In this document: positions 50,501-62,800 of the stretch, piece by piece
Layout of the letters: each line of letters opens with the position of its first letter
Numbering within the stretch: the first letter of the stretch is position 1
NCBI RefSeq assembly: GCF_021134715.1
Contig: NC_060025.1
Span: forward strand, 8,866,001 to 8,930,000
Length of the DNA stretch: 64,000 bases
DNA from: Daphnia pulex
Lineage: Eukaryota > Arthropoda > Branchiopoda > Diplostraca > Daphniidae
Direction: 5' to 3'
Notes under the pieces: model-generated
What the model saw: the letters and a program-made list of their open reading frames with translations, nothing else
What the model was told of the DNA's origin: nothing
Databases searched by the model: none
Position numbers and translations under genes: made by a program

Positions 50501-52390
50501 ACCTCCGCGGTGGATGCGCAAAGTTAAAAGTTCGACCGTTTCGGCCGATCCTGACCCACCGGATCCCGACCCCGATCCTCCCCCTGTTCCTTTTCCCATT
50601 TCACCTGTCGAGGCCATGACGACCTGTTTGATGCCCAGCCGAAGGGACCGTGACTGGGCCACGGCCGCCCGGTAGATTCGGTAATAAGTGAAGACCATGA
50701 CGGACAAGGGGCCGTAGAAGGAGACGGTCGAGGAGAAGACGAGGTATCCGATGTCGTCGGTGAAGACGCAATGCTCCGGCAGCGGATGGATCCGCTCGTT
50801 CATGTCGGATGTGCTGGACGAGGAGGAGGAGGCCATCAGGTGAGTGGCGCCGTCGTGGACGAGATCGACGGCGACGGCCCTCCACCAGGCGATGGCCGGG
50901 AAACTGATGAGACTGGAACAAACCCAAACGAGGGCAATGAAACAAGCGGCTCGTTTGGGCGTCATCCGACTCGGATAAGTGAACGGGTCCGTTATGGCCT
51001 AAAGAATAAAAGACAAAGGAAACGATGGCGAATGAAGTTGAAGGTGAATTTAAAGTTGATCAAACGAATTTTGAACTTTTGACGATTTTGAACTGAATTT
51101 TGGAACTTTTCGTTATTGAAATTTTTATGGATGGCCCAAAAATTCTTTTTTTTTACGATTCTCATTTTCTCATAACTTTTTTCCCATTTCATTTCCGGGC
51201 GGATGATTAACGTCCAGGGGAATCAGAAGAACAGATCTCATCGCCATTTGGTTCTGATGTCATTTGCATATTCGGATGGGGAGCGAGTAGGGCGAGGATT
51301 TGCGATGTTAATTACGAGGCGAATTGTCAATGAGTCGGTCAAGATTTTTCCTTCCCCATCGGAAGTGGAAGGAGGAAACTGCAGTGCGACGCGCATTCAT
51401 TGACATTCTTTTGATCTTCATTCCCTTCCCGTTATTATTATTATTTCCCCTCAACTTTTGGCATCTGCCTCTTCTGCGATTCTTTTTTTATTTGCCAGAA
51501 AAAAATACGAGTTGCCGTTCTGTTAATTCGAAAAGTTTTTTCCTGATCTTTCACCGAGTTTTTCACTTCCGACTTGAGAAATTGAGCAGGTGGGAGGACC
51601 TTTTTGTCAGAAAAACTTTTGGGGTAGCGCAGGATTTTTTTGTTATAATGAGCGTCCAACTTGCGTGCACAAATATTTGAAACTTTTGAGACTCTGTGAA
51701 AAGAGTCGAGTGGAAAGTACGTCGTTATTTAGAACGTGCCAAAGGGCGACCGGATCTTTTTGTTACATCAGTTCACGTTTGACTCCCCCAGTCAAGTCGA
51801 GCATAGAATCCCATATTTTTAAAGTCAGAGGGGCTATTATTGAGCTGCTGCTGTTTAAATAAAATTTTGTTTGTTACCCAATAACGATCCATGGAGATGA
51901 CGCAGAGGTTGAGGATGGATGCGGTGCTGGCAAGGACGTCGAACGAATGCCACACGTCGCTATCAATAGAAAATTCAATCAGGAAAAAAGTCAATATTTG
52001 AATGAATATTTAAACGGGTAAATTTTTAATTTTATACCAGAGATCGCGACCGAATAACCAGCGCCGGTCTGATTGCATTTCGACGGCGGCGCTGAATGGC
52101 ATGACGATGGATCCGACGAGACAATCGGCCACGGCCAGTGACATGATGAAATAATTGGTGACGGTGTGCAGGTAACGTTCCCTGGTCACCGCGGCGATGA
52201 CCAAGGCGTTGCCCAGGACGGTGGCCAGACAAAAGGAGAACAACACCAAAGCCAAAATGGGATTGCCGTCATCCCAATCTTTTTCCTCCACCAGCACCGG
52301 CCATACTGCTGTAGTATTCTCTTCTCTTGCGGTTGAATTATTGTCATCCCACTTAGTCAAATTTAATGTCACTCGGTTCACCACTTCCAT
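46311..52390 (-). CDS. Dop1R2: D1-like dopamine receptor 2 (Dop1R2/DAMB type)
   Basis: A seven-helix amine receptor; the fly ortholog couples dopamine to cAMP and calcium signalling in memory and arousal circuits. Six exons (52038-52390, 51878-51959, 50172-50998, 49859-50050, 47074-47167, 46311-46499) give 578 residues; phases all agree. Landmarks: glycosylatable N-terminus (NLTK, NNST), TM1 [11 protein letters not shown]2 [10 protein letters not shown] with its sodium-site Asp, TM3 [20 protein letters not shown], the arthropod-specific FPAIAWWRA before TM5, long third loop (about 50720-50180) with LRIHRGG and [22 protein letters not shown]6 [11 protein letters not shown]7 [21 protein letters not shown], then a CGCC palmitoylation-type cluster and a His/Ser/Thr-rich tail. 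The last two exons were found from splice phase. TM5 serines for catechol binding are present in FSSTVSFY. Confidence 0.95.
47168..49858 (-). other. Dop1R2 intron 4
   Basis: 2.7-kb intron between the TM6-TM7 exon and the cytoplasmic-tail exon. Contains a TTG run (47526-47559) and poly-C/T tracts. No extra exon with supported splice phase is seen. Confidence 0.55.
47526..47559. repeat. TTG trinucleotide microsatellite
   Basis: About eleven TTG units within intron 4 of the dopamine receptor gene. Confidence 0.88.
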
Positions 52391-52844
52391 GATGAGATTT
52401 TTGCCGTTGGAATTCAAATTTCCTGCTCACTCCAATCTCGGAAATTTGAATATATTCCCACTAGCACGGTTTCCTTTTTGTTTGTGTGTTTTTCGGGTGA
52501 GGGAACGGGACGATCCGCGTCCTACGGGTTCCGTCTGAGACTGTCGACTGTTAATATCTCGGTGAGCACTAGTCATCTTGCCGTGCGGAGCGGTTTCAGT
52601 GTCGAGTGCCCGCCCGACGCGCAATCGCTTTCGCGCACATCTTTTCCCCGTCTTCTTCTTCTTCCGAGTAATTAAATCTTCTCCTTTTTGGCAACGGCGA
52701 AATCGCGGTAGTGCATTTGAAATTTGATTTCGCCGAAACTTTGAATTACGTATCGGTTTCCGTGGAAAATCGAGCCCGAAAATTTGCCCATTCCTATCGT
52801 AATCGCTGATTTAATTTCGTTATTTTTTTTATTTTGAAACAAAA
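52391..52844. other. Dop1R2 5' flank
   Basis: Upstream of the receptor start codon; it should contain the 5' UTR or a non-coding first exon. No coding gene seen. Confidence 0.4.
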
Positions 52845-54818
52845 CTGATTCATTTTGTAAATGAACTAGTTTGTTTATGAAATTGGTTAACCGAGACACT
52901 ATTAATTTTCAGTTGATTTCGTGTTTTTATTTACGATTATAGTTGTTTGAAGTTAGACAGCAATACCATCGGGAACAGAGAGAGTAATTTTTTATATTTT
53001 CTTTTACTATTTAATGATTAAAATCAGAACCCAAGTCATGACCGTATTTCTTAAACTACGTTGGACGTTAAATGAGTTGGCCATGTCCGGACAACCGTTT
53101 TCCGAACAAATTTAGAAATTGTCGTGACCTTTTAAATAATGGAAGTTCTTCCAAAACAATAAATGTGTTTTAATCTGAATAGCAGCTGATTCTCAGTTTT
53201 GATTAACACTGAGCAGTTCATGAAGTTTTTGAACGACAAAAAAAATATTTAATTTGGTTGTGACAATCATAATTACTTGTACCGTGCTCATGAACGAAAT
53301 TGTGATTATTATTATTAACAGCAGGCATTTTTCTATAATCTAAAATAATTAAACTGTTACAAATAAAAATAAAGTTGTTACGAGAATGCCCATTTGTTTT
53401 GGCAAAAAAATGTTAACGACTTTATGGAATTCAGCGTGTGAAGAACAAAAGAGCGCATCCTTATTTGTTCATGTTTTTCCAAATTTTACTTTTATTCGGA
53501 AACATTTTTATTTTGAAACAAAACTGATTCATTCTGATTAATGAACAGGTTTGTTTACGACAGAGACGAACCGAGAGACTATTTTAATTTAATATCAGTG
53601 TTTTACATTTACGGATAAAATTAATAGAAATAACATGTAATACTAACGGAATATGAGATAGTATCTCGTTTATATTGTTTAAATTGTAGATTTTAATATT
53701 GCAGAATTTACACCATCAACAGCTTTAATCCAAACCCTGAATTCTATACACAGTTTTATGCTGTTAGAATACGGCGCAATTGAAGTAGTTGTTGATCCAT
53801 AAAAAATTGAAAATTGGTCCAAAACTTTAACAGGTCTTAAACTGAACAGTAGCTGATTCTCAGTTATTACTAATACTTCAGCACTTCATGAAGTGTTAGC
53901 TCGACATAAAAATTTTTAAACAGATATTGACGATCATAACTACTTTAACCATGCTCATGAACGACATTGTTATTATGATTATAAACACCGACAAACGATT
54001 GAAATATAAAATTATTAATCGATTGCAAGTATAAATAATGTTGTTACGAGTGAGCCCATTTTTTAGGCAAAAAAAGTAAAAGACTTTATGAAATTCAAGC
54101 TTGTAAGTGTGTTTGTTGTCGAACAAAAGAGCGTATTCTTTTTTTAACTCATAATTGATTCATTCTAGTAAATGAACATGTTTGTTTTCGACAGAGATGA
54201 ACCGACAGACTAATTTTTATTTAGTTTTCATGTTTACATTTACGGATGTAGTTAGTAAAAGTGAGACATTATTACCAATGGGTAATGAGAGTAATTTGTA
54301 AATATTGCTTTGAGTTCACTTTTAGTTTCTAAATCCATATTGCAATGTCATTAATCCAGCGATATATTCATTACAATTAATCATGTTCCGTGAACCCCAC
54401 CAATCAAGACTTTCTTAGATAAATTGTAATGAAGCCTTCTGGATCTTGGAATTAATGGAACTTGTTCCAAAATATCAATGTGTCTTAATCTGTTAAGTAG
54501 CTGATTTTCGGTTGATTCAAACTCAATTAAACAACATGTTAAGTGACACATCGACCAAAAAACATTTGATTCCTGTATGATGACCCAAATTATCTTAAAC
54601 ATGCTCATGAAAAAAAATTGCGATAATGATAATAAACAGCGGACAATTGATTGACAAATAAAAATAATTAATCTGTTGCAAGTAAAAATAATATTGTTAC
54701 AAGTATGCCCATTTGTTTAGGCAATAACAAATGTAAACGGCTTTATGAAATTCAAGCGTGTGACGAACAAGAGAGCTTATTCTTATTTTTCTTTTCAAAT
54801 TTTACTTTTATTTAGCGG
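52845..54818 (+). repeat. Tandem array of three ~650-bp AT-rich units
   Basis: The word TGATTCATT followed by AATGAAC.GTTTGTTT recurs at about 52845, 53524 and 54155 (spacing 679 and 631). Each unit then carries CAGCTGATT.TC near its middle, CATGCTCATGAA, TGTTAC.AG...GCCCATTT, and near its end CTTTATG.AATTCA followed by GAACAA.AGAGC. Units are diverged but collinear. No coding potential. Confidence 0.8.
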
Positions 54819-55752
54819 TGTCAGGTTGCAGCAGCTACACAAAAACGGATGTATCATCGTTGCAGTTGTTTGCTTTTTGTTGCTGTCATGGAGAACGATG
54901 TGAATCTTGGACCATGAAGTTCACGGCTCCTCGGTGGACTTGCTTCTGTGTTGCGTAAGTTGGTTTTATTTTCTCGATTCCCATATTTTGACATTTAATT
55001 AATTCAGCGATTTGTTATTCGCTTTGATCTAGGATTCCTGTCACCGCGATCCTTCACTTCACACTCGACTGACTTGTGAACCGCATCCCCTCCACCTGAC
55101 CCCCCCCCCCCCTTTTCTCTCATTCACCTTGTCATCGTGTACGGTCATGTGAATGTGAACGTATTCACGTGGAGGGTGATTCACTCCTTCTACCCCCCTC
55201 CCCTCTCGACTCCCATTCATAGTCATCAGCAGTTTGGTCGTCAGTTAGCCGCGGTGTCAACGGTCAAGGTGGGACGCAACTTTTTTTTCTTTCGTTCAAT
55301 TGGGTTTTGTTGGTTTGGCGGTTCTTGGAAGGCGCATGTTGGCTAACGTGATCCCGCGCCCCAAGGGCTTTTGGCTATGCTTCAAGAAGCCCCTGCCTGT
55401 GAGCTGTGACTGTTGAATTCCGTGGCAGGCAGCAGTAATAAAGATTGCTGCCCGTTAGGATCGGCGAGAGGGCTCTTTGATACTTGGTGAATCAAGCGAC
55501 AGTTGAGCACGTGCGTCGTCAGGGCCGGCTGAGCCGGGCGCCACATAACTTTGTCCCGCTGTTAAACAAGGATGACGTCAACGTCTAGTGCAGCCGCTAG
55601 CGACCTTTAATAATGATTCGCGGGGGAACCTACAAAGGGGCGACTGCTGGGGGTTTATAGTTTGTTCGCCGGGCGATGTTGACGTATCAACATTACGCGT
55701 CATATCGTTTACATCTCATACGCTTTGTTGAGCCGCTGTCGCGGGCCATGTA
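54819..55752. other. Spacer between tandem arrays, possible first exon
   Basis: A transcript start is possible here: ATG at 54914 begins a 41-base open segment that ends in a good donor GC|GTAAGT at 54955. The rest (55100-55750) is GC-richer with a poly-C run and no supported gene. Confidence 0.3.
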
Positions 55753-58700
55753 GAAGAATCTATTTCCAGCTATTTCACTTTTGAATTTTTTTCACTTTTG
55801 ATTATTTTTTAACGCCTGCTAAATAATCCAACAAATGAGATTTTCTCCAATATTTTTCCCAGCTTGTCAAAGGAATAACAAGAATAGCCAAAGTTTTCTT
55901 ATTAATATCAGCGGATTAATCTACCCATTGGCAGGTCACTGTTTTTCGCGAGCCATATTGGTTTCTCTAGCTTGGATTTGCCCAATCTATCGTGAATGAT
56001 GTCATCTGACAGTCGCATCGCCATGCCCGCTTTGTTTACCAAATTGACCGGACTGTAAATAGTTAATACCATCAAGAAGAAGCCTTGAGTTGATGTGTGT
56101 AACTTTACTCAACTTCGCGCAATGAAGATTTGTTCACCGTCGTTTAATTTTCTGTTGTACTCTGATAAATAATCGTTTGGACCCTGCGTTTTGAAAATTT
56201 TTGTTAGTGAGCTTCGTTTATTACGAACTTTACAACAGAAATCGTATAGTTACATTTCATTCAGTTTTTTAAGTTTCAACATCCACTTATTTGAAGATGT
56301 GCCTACTTGTCAGAAGTCTACGTTTGGCTTATTTGTTTATTAGGTCGTGTATTTCATTAATTGTTTAGAGAGTCGAGCACATTCTGTGAAAGGGTTAGAC
56401 TGAACTGTTGAATGCGTTCCCTCGCTGGACACTCTGTGTCTGGAGGGGTAACACTTCTTCAGTCTTTCTTTCCGATAAACAGAATGTGCTGTTGATTGTT
56501 GTACATTTAACTGACAGTCCGGTCAGAATATTAAGCCTTCACCTCTATAGTTTGAGATGGTGGGCTTACAAATCAACTTCCTGTTGTAAATATACTCATT
56601 ATTAGAAAGAGGCAGGTACATGTATATTAAAAAGTCAAAGTTTGTCATCGTAAACAATGTTCGTTAGTTCGAAATTATTTCCCTTCGCCTTAAATTGATG
56701 TTGGAAACAATAATATCGAGACCGAATGTTAACCCCATTATACTTTAATTGCAATCCGTGTTGAAGAATTTATTTCCGGCTATTTCAGTTTTGAATTTTT
56801 CTCTTTTGATTATTTTCAACGTCGGCGCACGTCGGCTAAATGATCCAACAAATGAGATTTTCTTAAAATTTTTCCAAGCTTATTAAAAGAATAATAAGAA
56901 TCGCCAAAGTTTTCTTATTAATATCAGCGGATTAATCTACCCATTCGCAGGTCACTATTTTTCGCGAGCCATATTGGTTTTTCTAGCTTGGATTTGCCCA
57001 ATCTATCGTGAATGATGTCATCTGACAGTCGCATCGCCATGCCCGCTTTGTTTACCAAATTGACCGGACTGTAAATAGTTAATACCATCAAGAAGAAGCC
57101 TTGAGTTGATGTGTGTAACTGTACTCAACTTCGCGCAATGAAGATTTGTTCACCGTCGTTTAATTTTCTGTTGTACCCTGATAAATAATCGTTTGGACTC
57201 TGCGTTTTGAAAATTTTTGTTAGTGAGCTTCGTTTATTACGAACTTTACAACAGAAATCGTATAGTTACATTTCATTCAGTTTTTTAAGTTTCAACATCC
57301 ACTTATTTGAAGATGTGCCTACTTGTCAGAAGTCTACGTTTGGCTTATTGGTTTATTATGTCGTGTATTTGTTATGATAGTAAGTAGAGCATATTCTAAA
57401 ACGGATAAGGGTTGAACGATCCAGTGCGTTCTCTCGTTGAATTATCTGTACCTATTGGGGTAACATTACTTCAAACTATCCGCAGATTAGAATGTGCTGT
57501 TAATTGTCATAAATGATAACTGACAATCCGGTCAGAATATTAAGTTTTCACTTCTTTAACTTGAGATGGTGGGCTTACACATCAAACTCCTTTTGATAAT
57601 ATACTCGTTATTTGAAAGAGGCAGGTACATGTGTATTTTAAAGTCGAAGTTCGTCAGCGTAAACAATGTTCGTTAGTTTGAAATCGTAACGGTATATCCC
57701 TTCGAGTTAAATTGATGTTATAAACAAAAATATCGAGATAGAATGTTCACCCCCATAATAACTTAATTGCATTCCCTGTAGAAGAATCTATTTCCGGCCA
57801 TTTCAGTTTTGAATTTTTCATTTTTTAATTATTTTCAACATCGGCTAATCGCAAAAGTTTTCTTGTTATCATCAGCGGAAGTATTTTTATCCACCCATTA
57901 GCCGGTAAATCTTTTTCGCGTGCCATTTCGGTTTCACTAGCTTTGAGTTTTCCAATGTATATCGTCATCTGATCTGACAGTCGCATCGCCACCCTCTTTT
58001 TTCTTTCTTAAATTGACTCACACGTTTTTAGCGCGGTATTTGTGTAGTCAGTTAGTCATCTGCAAAATATCTATACTGTTCACCGGACTGTAAATATTCA
58101 ATACTGTCGAGAAGAACCCTTGAGATTATGTGTGTAACTTTTCTCAAATTCGCTCATCGAAGATTTGTTCGCCGACGTGATTTCCCTGCCGTACCATGAT
58201 AAATAATCGTTTGGGCTCCGCGTTTTGCAACTTATTGTTGGTGAGCTTTGTTTATAACAAACTTAACAATAGAGATCGCTAATTTAAATGCCATTAAATA
58301 TTTTAGTTTTTTCATTTGCTCATTTATAGATGTGCTTCTTTTGTCGGCGGTCTACGTCCAGTGAAATCGTTTATTTTATCGGTTATTTGACCGAGTTACA
58401 TGAAAGTCTGTCAACACATTAATTTATCATGGATGAAGGTGTAACGTGGATCAAATTCTGGATGAAGTTGAACTCATTACAGACAGACAGATTTTAATGC
58501 CACTCAGCCTTACATCACTTAGAATAGAATGTGCTGATTGTTGGATACTGACACTTGGGTCAGAAATTAAAGTTCTCATATCTCAGACGTTAGTTGGTAA
58601 GCTTGTGCATCTTTCTCCTGGATTAAATCGAAATGTGATGCAAAAGAGATGGTTTTAAATGTAGTGAAAATTCGAAGCTTGGCTTTGTAAACAAAGTTCG

Positions 58701-59860
58701 TCAGTTAGATATCATAACGGTATATTCTCCCTTGCGTTAAATTGATAAAACTTAACTGCATTCCGAATAGAAGCGTCCATTTCCGGCTATTTAAGTTTTG
58801 AATTTTTCACTGTTGATTATTTTCAACATCGGCCACATAGTCCAAAAAATGATTCCTTTCAAAGATTATTCCCAAAGTATTAAAAGAAAAACAACAATCG
58901 CAAAAAGTTTTCTTGTTAATATTAGCGGAAGTATTATTTACCCACCCATTAGCCGGTAAATCTTTTTCGCGTGCCATTTCGGTTTCTCTAGCTTGGAGTT
59001 TCCCAATGTAGCGTGGATGATGTCATCTGATCTAACAGTCGCTTCGCCACCCGCCTTTTTTTTTCTTCTTAAATTGACTCACACGTTATTAGCGTGGTAT
59101 TTTTTTAGTCAGATAGTCGTCTGTAAAATAGCTTTATTTTTCATTTGACTGCAAACAGTTTGGCTCTCGAGAAGAAGGCTTGAGTTGATAATGTATGTGT
59201 AACTTTTTTTCGAATTCGCGCAATGAGAATTTGTTCGCCGCTGTAGTTTTCCCCTTCTACCCTGATAAATAATCGTTTAAACTTTGAATTTACAAATTTT
59301 TGTTAGTGAGCTCTGATGATAAAGAACGTTACGATAGAAAGCGCTAATTTAAATCTCGACAAATATTTTTGTTTTTTTGAGAAACTATTTACCCCCAGTG
59401 ATTAGTTATCAGCGGTGTCTGTCTGACGAAGTCGTATATTCCGCCGTAATTTATTTGTATTAATATACATCGTCAACAACACACCTAGGACAGAAGTTGG
59501 AAATCCTAGACGTTCCATAGAATTACATGCCTCTTACATGTAATAATATGGAATGTCCTTCATCACGATTTCACTTCACGTCACACTACGTGTGCGATTG
59601 ATCTTTCTGTCTCAAACTGACACTCTGTTCAGAATATCAAAATATCTCACATGAAAAACTAAGTGACGTGCTTAAAAGATAAACTCCTGGCGATCAAATG
59701 ATTATTATTTATAAATAATATGATTTTATGTGGGTAAAAGCCGAGTCTCACCTATATGAACACTGTTCGTTAATATGAATTTGTAATTTAATAATTTCTC
59801 TCAAATTTATGTTGAAAAATCTAAATAACGACGCCAAACGTTAACCAATTATGGAATGAC
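55753..59860 (+). repeat. Tandem array of four ~1.0-kb units
   Basis: The anchor GAAG.....ATTTCC.GC.ATTT recurs at 55753, 56763, 57781 and 58770. Each unit then has TTTTGAATTTTT, TTTTCTT.TTA.TAT.AGCGGA, a stretch with GCCAT.T.GGTTT..CTAGCTT, ATGATGTCATCTGA, GAGAAG..GCTTGAG, GATAAATAATCGTTT and a terminal T.AATTGATGTT.. segment. Units 1 and 2 are almost identical over several hundred bases; units 3 and 4 share an extra ~80-bp block near the middle (TTAAATTGACTCACACGTT) missing from 1 and 2. No open frame is conserved between units. Confidence 0.88.
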
Positions 59861-62800
59861 TATAGAGAGACGTTGCTACACATTTGCCGAGGGTCTCGAC
59901 ACACCCAATAATAAAGGATAATTTATTAGACTTTGGGGATGTTGACACACTTCAAATAAAGTAGGGGATCGGTGCGTGTTTGACGGTTTTCCCGCAGTAC
60001 CGTTAATCGGCTTTGGACTGTTACGTGCCAAGGCATGCAGTGAGCGCCGGTCGTTGGGAACGGGGGTGGCCTATCCTAAAAAAAAATCTCCCGATCCTTT
60101 ATTTGCTCTCTCACCCGCTGTATTTAATGGCCGGCTTATTTTTGTTTGTCTTTCATTTGGTCGAGTCTGTTTTATTTTGTGTGTTTTTTTCGTCCCCACC
60201 ATCACTTTGATTGAAATTCGAGGTGCACCGTTAGGTAACCAACGCTTTGCGTCGACAACTGCGCCAATTCCCAAATCGAATCAAACTCTTCTGGCGTCCA
60301 ATGGTGGGTACACATTAGCCAGACGCGGCCAGGCGTAATTGAAAAAAACAGCCCAGAGGTTTTTGCTCAATTGGAGTCTCCATCACAATGTTGACGTGTC
60401 GAAACTTCTCGTGGTGTCTAAGGCACAATTCCATTATCATTTGCAATTCTGAACTGTACCGAAAAAAAAATTGTTCCTACAGCGTATTCCTTGAATCACT
60501 TTTATTTTGTTTCCTGTCGTTTTTACTCTGATTGTCCATGAAATTGTCATTTACACTCGGGGACTAAGTGTTGGTTGTTTTAATTTTTCAAACACCCGAA
60601 GGCTTGTTCGCTCTGGGAGGATCAATTTACCTATGCGACATGAACGATCGAACGCACTGAGGCGGCCCGGCGCTCCGAAATATTTCATTTCATTTTCTCT
60701 TGCCTCGGTGTATTTATAGATAAGCTGGTAAGGTGGCTGATTGACTTGGATTGTAGTATACCCGGTTGCTTTGGCATTTTCCCTCTTGACTCTGCGGTTA
60801 AATGGCAAACGAAAATGTCACGTCTTTCCCGTGATTGATCTCCCCGGAGTTTTTGCGGCCGCAACGGGCCTCGCACGTCAGCAAAGTGGCAAATTGTTAC
60901 GATTTCATGTCTCTCCATTAAGAAAATTGGAATAGCCCCAACGCATTCGTCGTCAAATTCTTAATGGTATACTCGAGTCGATAGTTGTTGTACATTTGAC
61001 CTTTCCCACTTAGTGTTTTTCCAACGAGAAAAAATCCAAATGTCAGTAACTTAGAGTTAAATAATTAACGAAAGTTTCCCGCCGCTGTGATTGGGTCGTG
61101 GGCGTTTTATTCTGGATCTGTTGTGCTATCAAAGTTGGTTGCTATGGAATTTCAAGAGTTGTGTAAGCATGTAATTAAATTGGATATCTCCTTTGCTATT
61201 TTGAAAAAGATTCCCGTCGTTAATTTTCTCTTCTTTTATTACAGTTTTCTGCCTGATGCTGGGCTGGCCGGCCCCCGGAACGAATTCCAGTCAACAAGCC
61301 CATAACTTCGCCATCGTCATAAAGTAAGTGATGCCCTCCTCTTTTAACTAAATGGTTGCGAATTGACCCTAGCCCTTTTTTATTGTGTTACGTTGATTTG
61401 GATTGTGCCGTGACTCGTGAAACTCTATAGCGTGATTTGTTGTTGAACTTTGCCTTTTTTGTGGCAAGAAATCGATTTTGAGTGTAGTAACATGTATCGA
61501 TACCGTGTCCAGTTGTATACAGGTCTAAGCTTCGCCTTGCAGGTCCCAGTTGGAGTTTGAGAGGTATTGAATTGCGGGTACAGTTGACACGATAAAATTT
61601 TTTCAATCGTCTGATTTACTGGTATTGTACTCATGTTCCACACTTCCGTTTGTGCGGATTTATTGCAAAGAATCAGACGAAAAGTTTAATTTATTTGAGT
61701 TAGCGGAACCATTCTTTTATTGCGTACAGAATAGAAGATTAGGTGAGAACTGACACTTATTTTCCGATGAAATTATTAGAGTTGCTTGCTACGTGCTGGA
61801 AGCTGCTACCTGTCGTCCTATCCACATGTTTCCCATGTGGCCGACTGCCATTATTTCCGAGAAATATTGCCCTGAGATGGATTGATTCCCTCATTTCTGA
61901 CCGCACCCAGAGAATGTGATCTCTTTTCTGTTGTGGTTAGGTTGTCTGCCCTCCCCCCATGTCCCATTGCTTCACAGGAAGCCATGTAGTTACACATTTG
62001 ATATTAACGTTTGAATTAACAAGGAATCATGTTTTTTTTCTGATTTGATAGTCCTCAGGGAACTTTCGTTAAACGAACTTTATTGAACCTATCAAGTGCG
62101 TCTAGTTTTGGTGATTCGATTACTGATCGTGCACATTCAGGTTGTAAAAGTGCGACATTGTTAATTACAAAAATGCCATGCTATATTTGTGGTAGCATTA
62201 TTTAAATACTGATTGAATTTTAATTAAGAGATAGTTGGAATGCTGAGCTGCATTGAATTCCCGGCTCTTCATTAAAATTTAGTCGAGGACTTTTACGTTG
62301 TGAACTGGATGTTCAAATGCATCAGTCTGACTAATTGAAATGGACAGCAATTCCAATTGAAATGAAAATTTATTCCAGATGTAAAGTATTTGTTACTTCT
62401 AATTAGTATGGTGCTTTTGTGAAATTAATCTACGTTCACACACATGGGTGGGATGAAGTGAACTTCATATATGACGCTATACATCTTCGTGACACGCCAA
62501 TGCAACCAGTTCATTTTCCCAATTATGATTATCTTGTTTATTTAACGACCATTATTAAAAATCACCCTCGTCCAAACCGGGATAGTCGAAATGTTTTAGG
62601 GACAAAAGCATGTAGCTCGAGGCCATCCAAGAATCACACGTCCTGTTTTGACTTGAAAGTGTTAATAACGAACGACATTTATTGAACTTTGCCTTTTTTT
62701 CCGAATCCTGGATCTGAATTCTCGAAGCAACTGCAATCTGATCTGAAAGAAAGTTACTTGTTGCCTGTTAACAAGGGAAGTGGGCTTATTGTGCGTTTAA

